A stretch of DNA of 64,000 nt from Aricia agestis (lineage: Eukaryota > Arthropoda > Insecta > Lepidoptera > Lycaenidae), in assembly GCF_905147365.1 (NCBI RefSeq), contig NC_056428.1:37801001-37865000 (forward strand), in the 5' to 3' direction. Under the pieces are notes generated by a model, which did no database searches, was not told the DNA's origin, and saw nothing but the letters and a program-made list of their open reading frames with translations. A program made the position numbers and the translations under genes. The first letter of the stretch is position 1. Every line of letters starts with the position of its first letter. This document shows, piece after piece, positions 11,283 through 22,888 of this stretch.

Positions 11283-11344
11283 GCTGCGGCGGCACAAGCA
11301 GAGACAAACAAAAGAAGAAAATATGAAGCACTGGGGAATGATTG

Positions 11345-11432
11345 TGGCTCAATTGGTTGAGTGTGTGGCAGCTCAAGCCGGGGGTCGCGGGTTCGAATCC
11401 CGCCGACGGAACAAAAAGTTTTCAATGTTCCC
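11345..11432 (+). mobile_element. tRNA-derived SINE, 5' part of an interrupted copy
   Basis: Contains an A-box-like tggctcaattggttgagtg and a B box in gggttcgaatcccgccgacg, then 'aaaagttttcaatgttccc', where SINE identity stops at the TTAA element. The SINE resumes at 11862. About 130 bp of SINE sequence present at 24150-24438 is missing, so the event was an insertion with deletion or a recombination. Confidence 0.8.
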
Positions 11433-11861
11433 TCACCTGACTCTAAAAATGAAACATCGTCCTTCTCTCTTCACACTCACGCCCGTCTTTCATATGCCAG
11501 GTGAAAAAGGACGGCGCGGAATCATCGCCGAGTTAGTTTTACTTGAATAAAAGACAAACTATAATGATTATGAAAAAAGTGTTTTGAGCAAATTTAGGTT
11601 TTATCAATACCTTTTTAGATATTAAAAAATATTAAAGAAAAGACAGCAAACTTCGAAGATCCAAGCAAAAATGTGTCTAAAACAAGGTTTTTTGTAAAAA
11701 AGAAACTATCGAGCATTTTTTGAGTAATCGTGTTTTCGTCTTGAGCATTTAATCTTTATGAACTGAAGTTACTTGTGTCAAAAAATCAGTTTTCTAGACC
11801 TTACAGATTTTGAGATCTAGGTTAAAGAATGTAGTCAAGTTAGGGTCATATGGGCTCTTCA
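11433..11861. mobile_element. TTAA-flanked non-autonomous element, copy 2
   Basis: Almost identical to 7372-7804 from 'tcacctgactctaaaaat' to 'gtcatatgggctcttc'. The first few bases of the left inverted repeat and a clean left TTAA are missing, and the right TTAA has become TTCA. It sits inside a SINE copy. Confidence 0.8.
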
Positions 11862-11910
11862 GGTACTTACCACGGGGCCAGACCAACGTGGTGTGAAGCG
11901 TCCATAGATA
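11862..11910 (+). mobile_element. tRNA-derived SINE, 3' part of the interrupted copy
   Basis: Matches the 3' end of the full SINE (aggtacttaccacggggcca, then 'cgtggtgtgaagcgtccat'), confirming that the TTAA element split one SINE. Confidence 0.8.
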
Positions 11911-12929
11911 TTAATATTGACATTGACAAGTGATTTAATTAGTTTCCTATTATTGGATAAGAACATTGGAGGTCGACCGGCGGAGACATGCACGCTTATG
12001 TATAATACGCTTAAACACTTGTCACTACTAGCTTTACTAATATAAACCATCATAATCTCACATTATACATAACAACCAAATGATATTAAAAAAATAAAGC
12101 TTTCTTTTCAAACGCACATTTGCTCAGATGCCAGTACTTAAACTAACATTAAAAAATATATTTTATGCGAATCGTAAATTTTTTCCCTATAATAATTTAT
12201 CATACAGTCCTTTAACTCGAACCCGAAGTATTTAAATTTCATCAAATCGCAGCAGAGGCGTAAAGAGCTGACAGTCAGATAGACAGAGTACGTACATTTA
12301 TTTTGTTATATTACATTTATTATTGTACATTATTTTGTTATACGTTATACATCCATAATCGTTGTAAATAAAAGGTAAAATAGTCTAATAAACAAAGTAT
12401 TTTGTACCATGCAATTTTTTAATAAAAATACAACAAATACTATAACGCAACGAACTCTTGTAGAACCGGCGTGAATTTGCTAACAAGTTGCCAATGTTGT
12501 CTAACCTAATCTTCATTTTCGCACATTTGAGGCCTCGTTCATAGGTTTTTAACGTTCTATTCATCGGTTGTGTACGAAAAAGGTTAAACTAATAAAGCTC
12601 GGCTCTAAATTAAGTCGCAGGATCTGAAGCGTAACAACACACTGGTTAATGAAAGCCAAAAAACCTTTCGCCTGTTATATTGTGTATGGAGTATATTGGC
12701 TAGATAAATTACTATTCAAAGTCTGCTTATCATTGTCTGGTACATTAGAAAAATCACAGGACAGACCAAATCAGACAACTTGTATGGTTATACTTTGCAC
12801 GAAGTAAAAAGTAACTAAAGACATTTAATTACTTCTTACTACCTCTACATACAGCTCTGAAATAATTCAAAAGGTAAAAAGAAAAGAGGTTTGGCCGCTA
12901 ACCTGCGAGATCACAAGCAATTGCTTGAC
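11911..12929. other. Unassigned AT-rich DNA
   Basis: No gene or named repeat recognised over about 1 kb. Confidence 0.4.
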
Positions 12930-12976
12930 GACCTCTGTGGCTCAATTGGTTGAGTGTGTCATGTGTGGCAGCTCGA
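12930..12976 (+). mobile_element. tRNA-derived SINE, 5' fragment
   Basis: Only the first 50 bp remain (gacgacctctgtggctcaat, then 'ggttgagtgtg' and 'ggcagctcgag'). Confidence 0.7.
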
Positions 12977-13378
12977 GTTTTTGGGCATATTATATAATAT
13001 GTAGTAATTATTAATATATTCTATTTGAAATTGGGTTTTAATACATTTCCTACAAAATAGAGCAAAAATAACGAATGTGTAAATTGATGAAAATCGCGCA
13101 GGGCAAGGGTACTGTCGGCTAACTGGTGTCCCCCATGGTGTTTAACGTATTAATATTGTTTACAATGGTTGGGACTACGGTAGCCTAGCCAACAGAGGAC
13201 GACTTAAAATTTACACAACCCTTCCAAATTAGGTACATCCAACATATTCTGCTTGTGAAAAAATTTCTCTGATGGTATCTTTTCTAACAATAAAATGTTA
13301 ACTAAATGTACGCGCTGACTAAGCTAGTAAGGAAACTACGAAGCTAGTAAGGAAATGCCATGAAAATTGTCATCATTT
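12977..13378. other. Unassigned DNA
   Basis: No recognised feature. Confidence 0.35.
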
Positions 13379-13530
13379 TTAACCCCCGACAAAAAAGAGG
13401 GGTGTTATAAGTTTGACGTGTCTGTCTGTCGGTCGGTCTGTCTGTCTGTCTGTCTGTCTGTGGCATCGTAGCATCCAAACGGGTGGACCGATTTTGATCT
13501 AGTTTTTTTTGTTTGAAAGCTGACTTCATT
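13379..13530 (+). repeat. 'CCCCCGACAAAAAAGAGGGG' dispersed repeat
   Basis: Starts ttaacccccgacaaaaaaga, continues through a (CTGT)n-rich stretch (13419-13460) and 'aaacgggtggaccgattttg'. This is a familiar lepidopteran repeat whose 3' part resembles several others in the window ('gaccgattttga'). Confidence 0.7.
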
Positions 13531-13545
13531 GAGAGTGTTCTTAGC

Positions 13546-14036
13546 TATAGTTCATCATCATCAGCCTGCTCCGTGCTGAAAAATCGCGGTTCATCTGGTT
13601 CGTGAAGGGCCGATTAGCAACTTGCAGTCGTTTGGTGGGCTTTATTGCATTCTAGTTCGTGACATTTATGAATATTTACACATTAATGGAAAGTTGACTT
13701 AGTGCTGCAGCATCACCTGGTAATCAATAGGATACCCAACTCCTCACCAACTTAGAGCAACGGTTTCGTGTTTGGGCTCATTTGAATTGCGACAACTAGT
13801 AAGACGTAGATAACCAATAAATTTTTGCATGCTGCTGCTGCAGCATCACCTGAATTCTATAGGAGCCGAGCTCCATATGAACCCAAAGTGGAAGTTTCAT
13901 GTTTGGACTCATATTGACGGCCTCATCTAAAAGGACATTTGTAGATGGTATTCATTGGGATATAATATGATCCTGTTGATAGGAATTATTCTGCACTATA
14001 CAGCACCAACACAAGTTTAAAAAGCATGAAATAAAA
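13546..14036 (+). repeat. Repeat with internal 'gctgcagcatcacctg' duplications
   Basis: Two diverged units of about 150 bp each begin gctgcagcatcacctg (near 13702 and 13841) and share 'gtttcgtgtttgggctcat'/'gtttcatgtttggactcat' segments. No frame codes for anything recognisable. Confidence 0.5.
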
Positions 14037-16124
14037 TTAACCGACACACCTTGACAACAATTGTGGACTAAAATATCACTTTACACTTAGGAATTATTAA
14101 AACTTAAAGTCAGTAAAATATATTATTTCATTACTTTTTAAAGTTGTTTGGCGGGGGTTTTTTTAATTTCTTAATTTAATTTTATCATCCAGCATTTTAG
14201 TAGGAATATGTGATGGGAAATTTTAGCAAGCAAAACGCGAGCGTGGGTTGAGCTAATATTACTTTAAAACAGTTTCATATTATGTTCCAAGTCAATCCAT
14301 CTACTTTTCAAGACTTGGGAACGAGAATTTTATTTTGAGCTTAGTTTTAAGGACGCGAAAAAGTGCATTTAAGAGAAACTAGTATTTTGAGGTTAGGTTA
14401 GGTTAGTTATTCTTTAAAGCCTTCGATGTGAACTAATAATATATTATAATATGAGTTATTTATTAGTTCTATAATATTTAATCTATAAGGGACCTATAAG
14501 GGACATAATAATTACTTCTGTTATATTATTATGTCCCTTTGCTCACACGCCAGCAAAAACAGATGAAATAACACAATTTTATATAATATGTAGCCAACTT
14601 AATTTTAATCTTAATTTTAAATAGGGAAAAACGTACGGGAACAAAGCATTTCGTTTAGATTTGAAAGTTAATAAGTTCTTTGATAAGTATATATCTTTTT
14701 ACAAATATCAGCGATTTTCAGGTACCATTAAAAAAAATTAGAAGTTACACTGCAAGGATATTTTGGTTCCAAATGAAAGATAATATATTCATCTCCACGT
14801 CTATACTATAAAAATGTTATAGCCGCACACAAAATTTTCGCATAAATACGTTTTAACCATCACAATAATCGCAAAATATTAAAAAAATGGGGTTTGTTTA
14901 GGTGCCATTATAGCTGGTAATATACAAAAAAAGTTGTTGCTTATTTAGTCCCCAGTACGAATAGCTAAATATTTTATATAAAAATAAATAACATTTCCAT
15001 TTATAAGAAAAATAAGAAACGCTCTCTAATTTCTTCATACATTTTCGCCCTATCAAGAAAGCGGCGAGCGTCGTAACCGCCACTGTACAAGGCGCGCTGA
15101 TATTGAACGTTATTTTAATGTCTTTAAGGTCGATATTCGTACTGACCTGCTAATTTTTGACATAATTTTTGTGATAGCGTCCTTAAGGCTTAAAAGAAAC
15201 TGTTACTAATTAGAAGATACTCTTTAAAAATTTAAAAAAATATACATTAGAGACTGAGTACCGGGCATTACATTTTTGTTTCGCAAATAACCAATCGATA
15301 TTAAACAGTGAGTGGAGAACACAACACAAGAACACAACTAACAGTAAAAAATGCAGTTTTTTGCATAAATGGAGGCTTTAGGACCGGAAAAAGTATTTGA
15401 TAAAAAAAACTGTGCATTTTATGTGTAGCCAGATATATTAACCAGGCGATGAAGTAAATTGTTCTAGTTATAAGGGAAAAAAATGGGTAAATGTCCGTAT
15501 GTTGCAAAATGTTATTTATTGTGTTCGTCAACCCACGTTTTCAATTCTTTAAAACAAAGCCAGATCTATAAACCATTATCATTATTAAAACGATCACCCT
15601 AATCGCTATGTCATTTCGTTTAAAACGAATTTATGTCGGGAGAGTTTTTTGCGATGCAAAACGTTTTTGTAATTACTACAAATGAGTGGCCATCATATTT
15701 AACGTTGCATTACATGTGTGGTTCTGTGACCAAAAAGGTGTACTTTTGCTTTGTGATTACCGAGCATAAAATGCTAAAAGCTTTAGAGTTAAAGTTGTCA
15801 TCAATGTAATTTTTTATTTTGGTGCTAATGCAAGTACATGATTAAAGGCTAACCAGTATCAAACCCGCTACAGTTTATAAACATTTCGGTAGTAAGCTTT
15901 TTTTTTAAAACACCCTTAACTCATTTCTGCATTGTGTGTATCCTTACGTGGTTTTCAGTGGGTATTATTTTGAGTCTTTTGAGTCGAAAATAATAAAAAA
16001 AAAATTTTTTTGGTTTTAAAAAATGTTATAATATGAACAAACTTCAATCACAAAATTACATGCTTATTCATCAAAAACATCATTTTAATTACTTTCAAAA
16101 GGTACCAGGACCTCTCTCTACAGC
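14037..16124. other. Unassigned AT-rich DNA with minor structures
   Basis: About 2 kb without a recognised gene. It includes three copies of GGTTA (14391-14405) and an inverted repeat around 'aagggacataataatta' (14504-14540). The minus-strand frames at 14898 and 15301 give hydrophobic products without motifs. Confidence 0.4.
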
Positions 16125-16150
16125 AGTGGTTTCTTAAAACGGGGCACAAA

Positions 16151-16291
16151 CTCTGGAACGAACTGTCACCTGCAGTATTTTCGAACCTATACGACCTGCA
16201 AACTTTCAAGAAGAGAGCGTATTCCCTCTTAAAAGGCCGGCAACGCACCTGCAGCTCTTCTGATGTTGTGAGTGTCCAAGGGCGACGGTAG
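16151..16291 (+). pseudogene. Non-LTR retrotransposon C-terminal coding end
   Basis: The frame LWNELSPAVFSNLYDLQTFK is followed by KRAYSLLKGRQRTCSSSD and ends with TAG at 16289. 'WNELSPAVF......FK.RAY..LKGRQRTC' is the C-terminal pattern of a lepidopteran CR1/Jockey-like LINE. It is truncated at its 5' side, so no reverse transcriptase remains. Its downstream tail is shared with the SINE-like copies at 29868 and 49103. Confidence 0.8.
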
Positions 16292-16348
16292 TTGTTTTCC
16301 ATCTGGTGACCCGTTTTATCATTTGCCCACTTATTTCATTAAAAAAAA
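16292..16348 (+). mobile_element. LINE 3' tail
   Basis: Follows the LINE stop with 'tccatctggtgacccgtttt' and 'tttgcccacttatttcatt' and ends in a nine-A tract, the normal 3' end of this family. Confidence 0.75.
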
Positions 16349-17254
16349 ACACGTTACGGTCTTGGTGACGCGGGCCGTAACCAAAAAATTAAGGCTAAAA
16401 AAAAGTTTAAAAGTAGAAAAAAATTCAAAATGCGCGTAAATTACAAAATTGTTTAACTTCACGCGAGTCACTGATAAATTCCCGGGGGCTGACCGCAGGT
16501 TGAGTATAGCTGCTCTACAGGATAGAATTACTTAATTAATTGAGGCTTCAATAAATTTCCAACAAATTCGAAAGCACTCTACAACTTTGCCAACTAAACC
16601 AATATACTAGTTATGCCCCTATTCCATTACCTGACGCTAAGTATTTATCGTACGTATTCAGATGTCTGCAGAACTTGTGAACTTACCTCTATGATATAGG
16701 ACTTATTAATTAAGGAGTATATCATATCGTGAGAATAAATTGCTCTAGAGTTTAGTAAATAATTGTTTACAATCTACGTTAAATTCTATGTTGCTAACTA
16801 TTATGTATAATAGATTAGAGTGTAATAAGTAACAATAGAATAACATCGACTTGTTTCGTTTAGAATCTATATATTTGAAATATCAATATATAAATAGGTC
16901 TTAAATAAACAATATACATAACATTTTCTTGTAAAACCTATTAAAATGTAGTTGAAACTCTATCAATATTACCACTAATTATTTCTCAGAAGGAAAGTTG
17001 AAAAACATTTTCGTTTCGCCGACTAACGTTTAAAATCTAATCAAAAATGTCTACACAGTGCAAGCTTATTCGCACACTGAAAATGAAATGAAATTTCTTA
17101 GTACGCTTTTCGAATGGAATAAAAATGTGTACTCAGTTCGTGAAACTCCAAAAAGTAAAAAGCATTTAATTATCAGATGCAAGCCACCAGAATCCAAGCT
17201 AACAAAACGAAGCCAACGTAACTGAAACAATAATATTACTATAAGTTAACATAA
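16349..17254. other. Unassigned AT-rich DNA
   Basis: No recognised gene or repeat over about 900 bp. Confidence 0.4.
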
Positions 17255-17590
17255 TCAAATACAATAATATTGTGATTTAGATTGTACCAATGCGTCCAAA
17301 ATTCGAATTAGATAGTGTAGACCTTCGCGAGCGGTGTAGAGTAGGATGTTAGGGGCGAGGTTAGGGTCATTGACTATGGACCTCCCGTGATATGGTGTGA
17401 AGGAGAAAGCAATATGGCGGCAGTGGCCGGCCTGTACGGCCTCGGCGAAGAGCAGCGGGGCCGACACAGGCGGAACCAGGCCAACGCGGAACGCTCCGAG
17501 TCCAGAGACGACAACACAGAAGCGTAAGTAGTAGAATAAGTTATTCAAACATTTATGATTCGTTGATGTAAGATTTTTTGTAGAAGACAT
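17255..17590 (-). CDS. GC-rich minus-strand frame, possible exon or gene fragment
   Basis: A 111-codon frame lies in an island of clearly higher GC than its flanks (about 17320-17530). Codons on the minus strand within the island often end in C or G, as in expressed insect genes. The product includes GAFRVGLVPPVSAPLLFAEA and FSFTPYHGRSIVNDPNLAPN. I cannot name a family. The opposite strand also has a plausible reading: an open frame with MAAVAGLYGLGEEQRGRHRR ending at a good donor (gaagcgtaagtag, 17519-17531). One of the two is probably a real or decayed exon, and I cannot decide which. Confidence 0.35.
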   Translation of the reverse strand: MSSTKNLTSTNHKCLNNLFYYLRFCVVVSGLGAFRVGLVPPVSAPLLFAEAVQAGHCRHIAFSFTPYHGRSIVNDPNLAPNILLYTAREGLHYLIRILDALVQSKSQYYCI

Positions 17591-18339
17591 TTTTTTTTTA
17601 ATTTTTTGGTAAAAAGTGTGACTCCGTGCGAGATTCTTACGCAGGATCTTCTTGCCAGGTTAGTTCCCGAACCGGTGGTAGGCAACACGTAGGACGTTCT
17701 GAAAACATTTAATTCCAATTTATTCGGATATAAAACAATTTTTATTTATTTACTAATTACTATTTATCGGTTAAATAGAGGTGTGAACTTGAAGATGCAA
17801 TCATTAATTTACACTTTGTATATGTAAATGTAAATTATATTTTATGACAACAAGCATAAAATATAATTTACACTCGAATCGAAGCAGATTACAAAACGAA
17901 TTGTTAGTTTACTAACAAATTAATTTTTTAATAACTATTATTTATACTTCTTATTCTTTTATAGTGACACTATTTCGCCACTGTCTCTGTCTCTTTTATA
18001 CTTTTTTAGCTGCAAAATCATAAATTCCACAAAGTTTAAAACAACACACTGATTAATCGGGGAACGAATGAAAAGGGGAACGAATACGAACTTGACCTTT
18101 GTTTTCAAGGATACACACGAGTGTTGTACAATTGTATATTGTTCGTCTGAAGCTCGTATATTCTTTGAGTTGAGAGAGATATTACTTTAATTAAGACGAT
18201 TGCGATTATAAAACATTGTTTTAGTAAAATCAGCTCTAGCTATTTAAGAACTGTTTTAACTATGGGAAATTACCGAGTTATTACTGCTTTAAAAGTTCTC
18301 AAATAACACAGAAAAGCCTATTAATTCCTAGTATTTTAA
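17591..18339. other. Unassigned DNA with one hairpin
   Basis: No gene seen. A 17-bp inverted repeat (gtaaattatattttatg and its exact complement, 8-nt loop) lies at 17830-17871. Confidence 0.45.
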
Positions 18340-18823
18340 ATAAAAATCGGCCAAGTGCGAGTTGGACTCACGCACAAAGGTTTCCATACCATTATTGAGC
18401 AAAAATAAGTAAAAATGTGTTTTGTATGGGAATAATAATAATTATTATTTCAATAATTATTTTAATTGTTTTATTTTAATTTTATTATTAATTATTGTTA
18501 AAGTATAATACAACTGAGTATTGTGTGAATATCTCAAGTGCCTTGAGATATTCACTTCATTCGTCTTGCCATTATTGATATCGAGCAAAAAATAGCAAAA
18601 AAATTACGTTTGTTATATGGGAGCCTAAATATTTAATTTATTTTGTTTTTAGTATTCGTTTTCATAGCGGCAATAGATACTTATACGCAATCCGTGAAAA
18701 TTTTAGAAATCTAGCTAGAGCGGTTTTTGAGATACAGCCTGGAGACAGACAAACGGACGGACAGATATCGAAGTCTTAGTAATAAGGTCCCGTTTTTGCC
18801 CTTTGGGTACGGAACCCTAAAAA
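18340..18823 (+). repeat. 'CGGCCAAGTGCGAGT' dispersed repeat
   Basis: A copy from aaaatcggccaagtgcgagt to gggtacggaaccctaaaaat with the GACA/GACGGAC-rich segment before the end, in the same family as 2927 and 24880. It contains a perfect 14-bp hairpin (gtgaatatctcaag, 3-nt loop, complement) at 18525-18555. Confidence 0.8.
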
Positions 18824-19595
18824 TCAGGGTGACAGATTGACAGATTGGCAACAATTAGATGGTCTGCCTGAAACTGCAGTTTTAAGGAGAAGAGGTACCG
18901 TATTAGTGTTTTAACTTTAACTTAAAACACTGAAGTTTTGTGCCTCGGCCCTCTTCTCACCGTTTGGGATATGTCACCATTATAATAATAATTGCCACTG
19001 GCACTGTTACTGCCTCAATTTTTTTTTACATGGTTTAATGATATATTTTAATCTAAACTAATTACGTAGTAATCACTTACATAAAACAAAAAGCAATTTC
19101 CTTTTTTCGTTTGACACAATTATGGGATAAGGATCTTTATTTTACGTTCACGGGCCACTGAACTCCGAATTTACTTTATCTTTATAACTCGAGTTAGCAT
19201 GTGAAACGTTTTGGAAAAAGTGTCGCTACAAATTAATAATGCGTACAATATTTTTGGCTTGTAATTAGTTGAATAATCATAATATGAATGAATTGCAGTA
19301 AAAATGAATACTAACGAATGAAGAAATAGAATATCTAAACATTCTTAGCTGCAGAGACGTCTTCTGTTAAGGTCATGCACAACTTTATAAAAATCGCTCG
19401 GTATATTATTGTGTAAGTAGGTCTCTTTCGAAAATCGAACACCGCGCCGTCTACTTCTAATTGCCAAACAAACTTAAAGGTGTGCGCGGCCTAATAATTT
19501 ATTAACAACACTCATAGTTTGTGGTGTTCTCTACTAAGTTACTAGCACACTAACACTTAGGTACCTCTATGTTTGCGATGCGTAAATAGAATAAT
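18824..19595. other. Unassigned DNA
   Basis: No recognised gene or repeat. Confidence 0.35.
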
Positions 19596-20675
19596 CTTAT
19601 ATCTTTAAACGAGCAATCCTTGTACTTATAATATAAGGTACAGTCGCCATATTATATCGTCCCCTTTTTTTAAAAACGTTCTAAAAAAATAAAACAGTTA
19701 TAAATCAAACATCAAACTTTAGCTTAATTATTCCTTTATTCTAAAAAATTATCAAAAATGCTTTAACGTTTTCAGGAAAAGTTTAATAGTAAATTTAACA
19801 AAAATACTCATATTTTCAAAATTTATTTTTGGGCTCCTAATTCCGTCCCTTTAATATTAAAGGGATAAATATGATATATTTATTTTTAGTATTTGTTGTT
19901 GTAGCGGTAACAGAACATATGTAACATAATTCCTGAAAATTTTAGAAGTCTAGCTATAGCGGTTCTTGAGATAGAGCCTGGAGACAGACATACAGACGGA
20001 CAGACAACGAAGTGTCAGTAATAGGGTCCCATTTTTACCCTTTGTGTACGGAACTCTAAAAAAACATATTTTTCTACAGTTTCAAGCAAAAAGAAGTGAT
20101 ATGAACGTTCGAGATCCATTCACTGTTTGAGATCCTAATTCCGTCTTGGGGTTGGGGTTGGGGTCCGAATGATATTAGGTTCATGTAATGGGACGATATT
20201 AGGATATTTTTTTTTGGCTTACTTATCTATTTAAACAAAAAACGTGTTATAATCTGAAAATGTTACTTATTCGATTAACATCTGAGGTAATAATAATTAG
20301 TTTTACAAACAAATTGTATCAGTAAGTTAGGCATCTCAATATTTTATGGTATCCAAGAATATTTCAATGAAAAACTGACTTTGAAAACTTTTTTTGATTT
20401 TCCAATTCCTGCCGGTACGAAAGGCGTGATGCCCTCACTTCTTCACAATGGCCGACTGATGCAACTAGCTCCTAGCTCGTGCCACTTATGATAGATGACA
20501 GTTTTTAAATAAGTAGATATCGAAGGGGACGGAATTAGGTTTGGGGACGAAATTTGGCGACTGTACCCCTATATATAATTGGAACTTCGGAATCGACTCT
20601 AACGATTTTCATGAAATTTAGTATATATATAGAAGGTTTCATGCAAATCAAAGCTCGGTCAAAAAGCTAGTAATA
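19596..20675 (+). repeat. 'TTTAAACGAGCAA' repeat split by a transposon
   Basis: The left part (atctttaaacgagcaatcct, 19600-19636) and right part (ttggaacttcggaatcgact... caaagctcggtcaaaaagct, 20580-20671) match the order seen without this insert at 4015-4266. Everything between 19637 and 20567 is therefore a later insertion. Confidence 0.8.
19637..20567. mobile_element. 930-bp TIR transposon, non-autonomous
   Basis: The ends GGTACAGTCGCCATATTATA and, inverted, GGTACAGTCGCCAAATTTCG share 13 perfect bases followed by a second shared 'cgtcccc' block. The interior repeats 'ccgtccc'/'gggacgga' words and contains a partial 'cctggagacagacata ... tttgtgtacggaactctaaa' segment (19890-20063) of the GGCCAAGTGCG family, a third nesting level. 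No transposase frame is seen. The superfamily is unclear because the flanking target duplication is ambiguous in AT-rich DNA. Confidence 0.75.
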
Positions 20676-20693
20676 ATAATAAGTAAAAGCCCG

Positions 20694-20800
20694 GTGTTGT
20701 GGCGATGTGTTCAAAAGTCATACATTTTTTATATCTAACTTCGCCATCGAAACTAGCGAATGCAATATGAATAGCACTCTCGGCTGAAATCAATCAATCA
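20694..20800 (-). repeat. MITE-like fragment
   Basis: The complement of 20730-20790 (tcatattgcattcgctagtt ... gatggcgaagttagatat) matches the start of the duplicated segment at 9635-9700, so this is a partial inverted copy. Confidence 0.5.
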
Positions 20801-20905
20801 ATTAAAATTACCAGGACGTCCTGGCTGTGAGCAACGCTTGATGCCGAAATTCTTGCAACTAAATACAACTAAATAATTTTGCTCTTATATATACATTATA
20901 CATGA

Positions 20906-21190
20906 CTAGCTGTGCCCCGCGGTGTTACCTACGGCTTAAGTGATCCTACTAATATTATTATAAAGGCGAAAGTTTGTATGGATTTATGTATGGAGGTTTG
21001 TTACTCTTTCACGCAAAAACTACTGAATGGATTTTAATGAAACTTTACAATAATATAGCTTATACATCAGAGTAACACATAGGCTACAATTTTAACCGAC
21101 TTTTAAAATGGAGGAGGTGTTATGCTTGGCTAAAATTGTAGCCTATGTGTTATTCTAGCTATATTATTGTAAAGTTTCATGAGAATCCGT
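20906..21190. mobile_element. Fold-back repeat
   Basis: Starts ctagctgtgccccgcggtgt. The segment 'aaactttacaataatatagc ... aacacataggctacaatttt' (21040-21100) recurs inverted at 21133-21180 (aaaattgtagcctatgtgtt ... attattgtaaagttt), leaving a centre with 'cgacttttaaaatggaggag'. The left part includes the common 'actaatattattataaaggc' start. Confidence 0.65.
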
Positions 21191-21831
21191 TCAGTAGTTA
21201 ATATTTAATTATAAAATTAATAATAAATAAGTATTTAATTATAAAATAGTAATAATAGTTTATTCCCTGAAAAACTAAGCGTATTATACAAACAGCAAAC
21301 TTCTTGTACGTACTTCATTATTCCCGTACCGAGAACAACATTGAAAAACGTATAAAGCAAGCCTCGCGGAATAATAGGATTATACAAATATGGTGGAACA
21401 GGAAGGTATAATTATACCACTATCCAATTAACGAGTTTGCTCCAGATATCCACCTTGTGAAAAATGGAATTTACCAACTTTGCATTTGAAAGTTTGGTGT
21501 TTTCGTTTTGGGATATGGAATGGTTAAGGCTCGGTGCACACGATGTAGACAACGTGGTCGCTATTCTGATATATTAGTACTATTATTTCACGCTAGAGGC
21601 AGCACCAGTATTGTCAGTAAACAAAAAGTTCGACGTTTGACAACGTTACTGTCAATATTTTGATGTGACGTGTGCATTAGGTCATATTATTTACTATGAT
21701 ATGTGCTAGAAGCGCCCTCTACTCCTTTGAGTGATATTCCCCATTGTTATTTTAACAAGTAGGCGCTACCTGACTATAGAAATAGGCATATCTCACTAAT
21801 AGTTTTACACCAGACAGTTGTTTTGCCCTAA
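21191..21831. other. Unassigned DNA
   Basis: No gene seen. Around 21590-21740 there are words such as 'aagcgccctctactcc' and a 'gacgtttgacaac' inverted with respect to 24725-24740, hinting at another old repeat. Confidence 0.35.
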
Positions 21832-21935
21832 GTGTCTAAACAAACTAGGCTGAAGTTACGCGGCGGAAATTCCGCATGATTACGCCCGCAATGTCAAACG
21901 CATACAATATACGTGATTGACGTGATTTTTTATAA
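21832..21935 (+). mobile_element. Diverged half-copy of the 52617 MITE
   Basis: Carries 'gtgtctaaacaaactaggct', 'gaagttacgcggcgg' and 'gattacgcccgcaatgt', which align with the left side of 52617-52914. No right end follows. Confidence 0.5.
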
Positions 21936-22351
21936 ACAATTTTAGATAGACTTGTTACACATTTATCGTTAAAATGTAGGAAGAGGGAAAAATGAAGGAA
22001 AATAATCATTGTTTTATTTAACCAGTGTGGCTGTCCAAGTCTACAGAAAAATACGTTTATTTTTCTTTTCTCCTTCAAGAGATTGTATAATAATCTTAAC
22101 ATAATATCTAAAGTTCTTCTTTATTAAAAACGTATATACGTATGAACAACGCATAAATAATATTTCAAAGCGCAAAAGTTTATTTCCCGATAAACTTCAA
22201 AATATCAGTCGAAGTTAAAACATAGTTGCGTCGAAGTTATTAACAAGCTTTCCATTTTGACTGCGGATTGAATTTGTGCTAATTAGAACTTGTCTTCTGT
22301 AGTTGAAACACCTGTTTCTTTGTTGCGAAATTCTACTTAAGTCTGCTGGCT

Positions 22352-22888
22352 TTACGATCTTTGCCGCAAGCGACCACGACCAACAAAAATTTAAATAAAT
22401 TGCCACTTTATGAACTAGGCTGTAAGCTTCATTTTGCGAATGGGGGTCCACAATTATTGTAGGCCAGAGGTCCATGTAAACTAATTTGGTTAGCAGTGAA
22501 GAACTTTTGTGCAAGCTTGATTTCTCTTATTAGAAAGCATAGGCCAGGGATGGCGAACCCTGCCTTATCACCTTATCAACGTGCCACTTTTCTGAATAAT
22601 CACTAAAGGAATGTCATAGACGCGCTATCAAATAATATTTTTCTTTGTAATCCTAACGAGTATATAATGCTAGCCTAACTTGGCGCTTTTGTAGCATTGG
22701 TTCAACATCCCTTGGCATTGTAGAGGTTTCAGGGGGTCCGCAGTATGCACCAACACCTTAAAAGTGGGCCACGAAACAAAGGAGTTTTGGAACGGTATCG
22801 GTAGAAAATCAAACCTATAGCATAATATGTTTAAAAGTGGCATTTTATTTCATTTTTGTCGGTCGCGGTCGCTTGCGGTAAAGATCAG
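22352..22888. mobile_element. Element with 55-bp inverted arms
   Basis: Left arm acgatctttgccgcaagcga ... taaattgccact (22352-22408) pairs with right arm aaaagtggcattttatttca ... cgcttgcggtaaagatc (22832-22887) at about 85% by eye. Between them lies a 420-bp centre with 'ccagggatggcgaaccctgcc' near 22545, a word that resembles hAT-type ends. No coding frame is seen. Confidence 0.55.

Noticed and set aside
14391..14405. Three GGTTA units, like the insect telomere repeat (TTAGG)n
   Set aside because: Only three units inside ordinary AT-rich DNA; too short to be telomeric.
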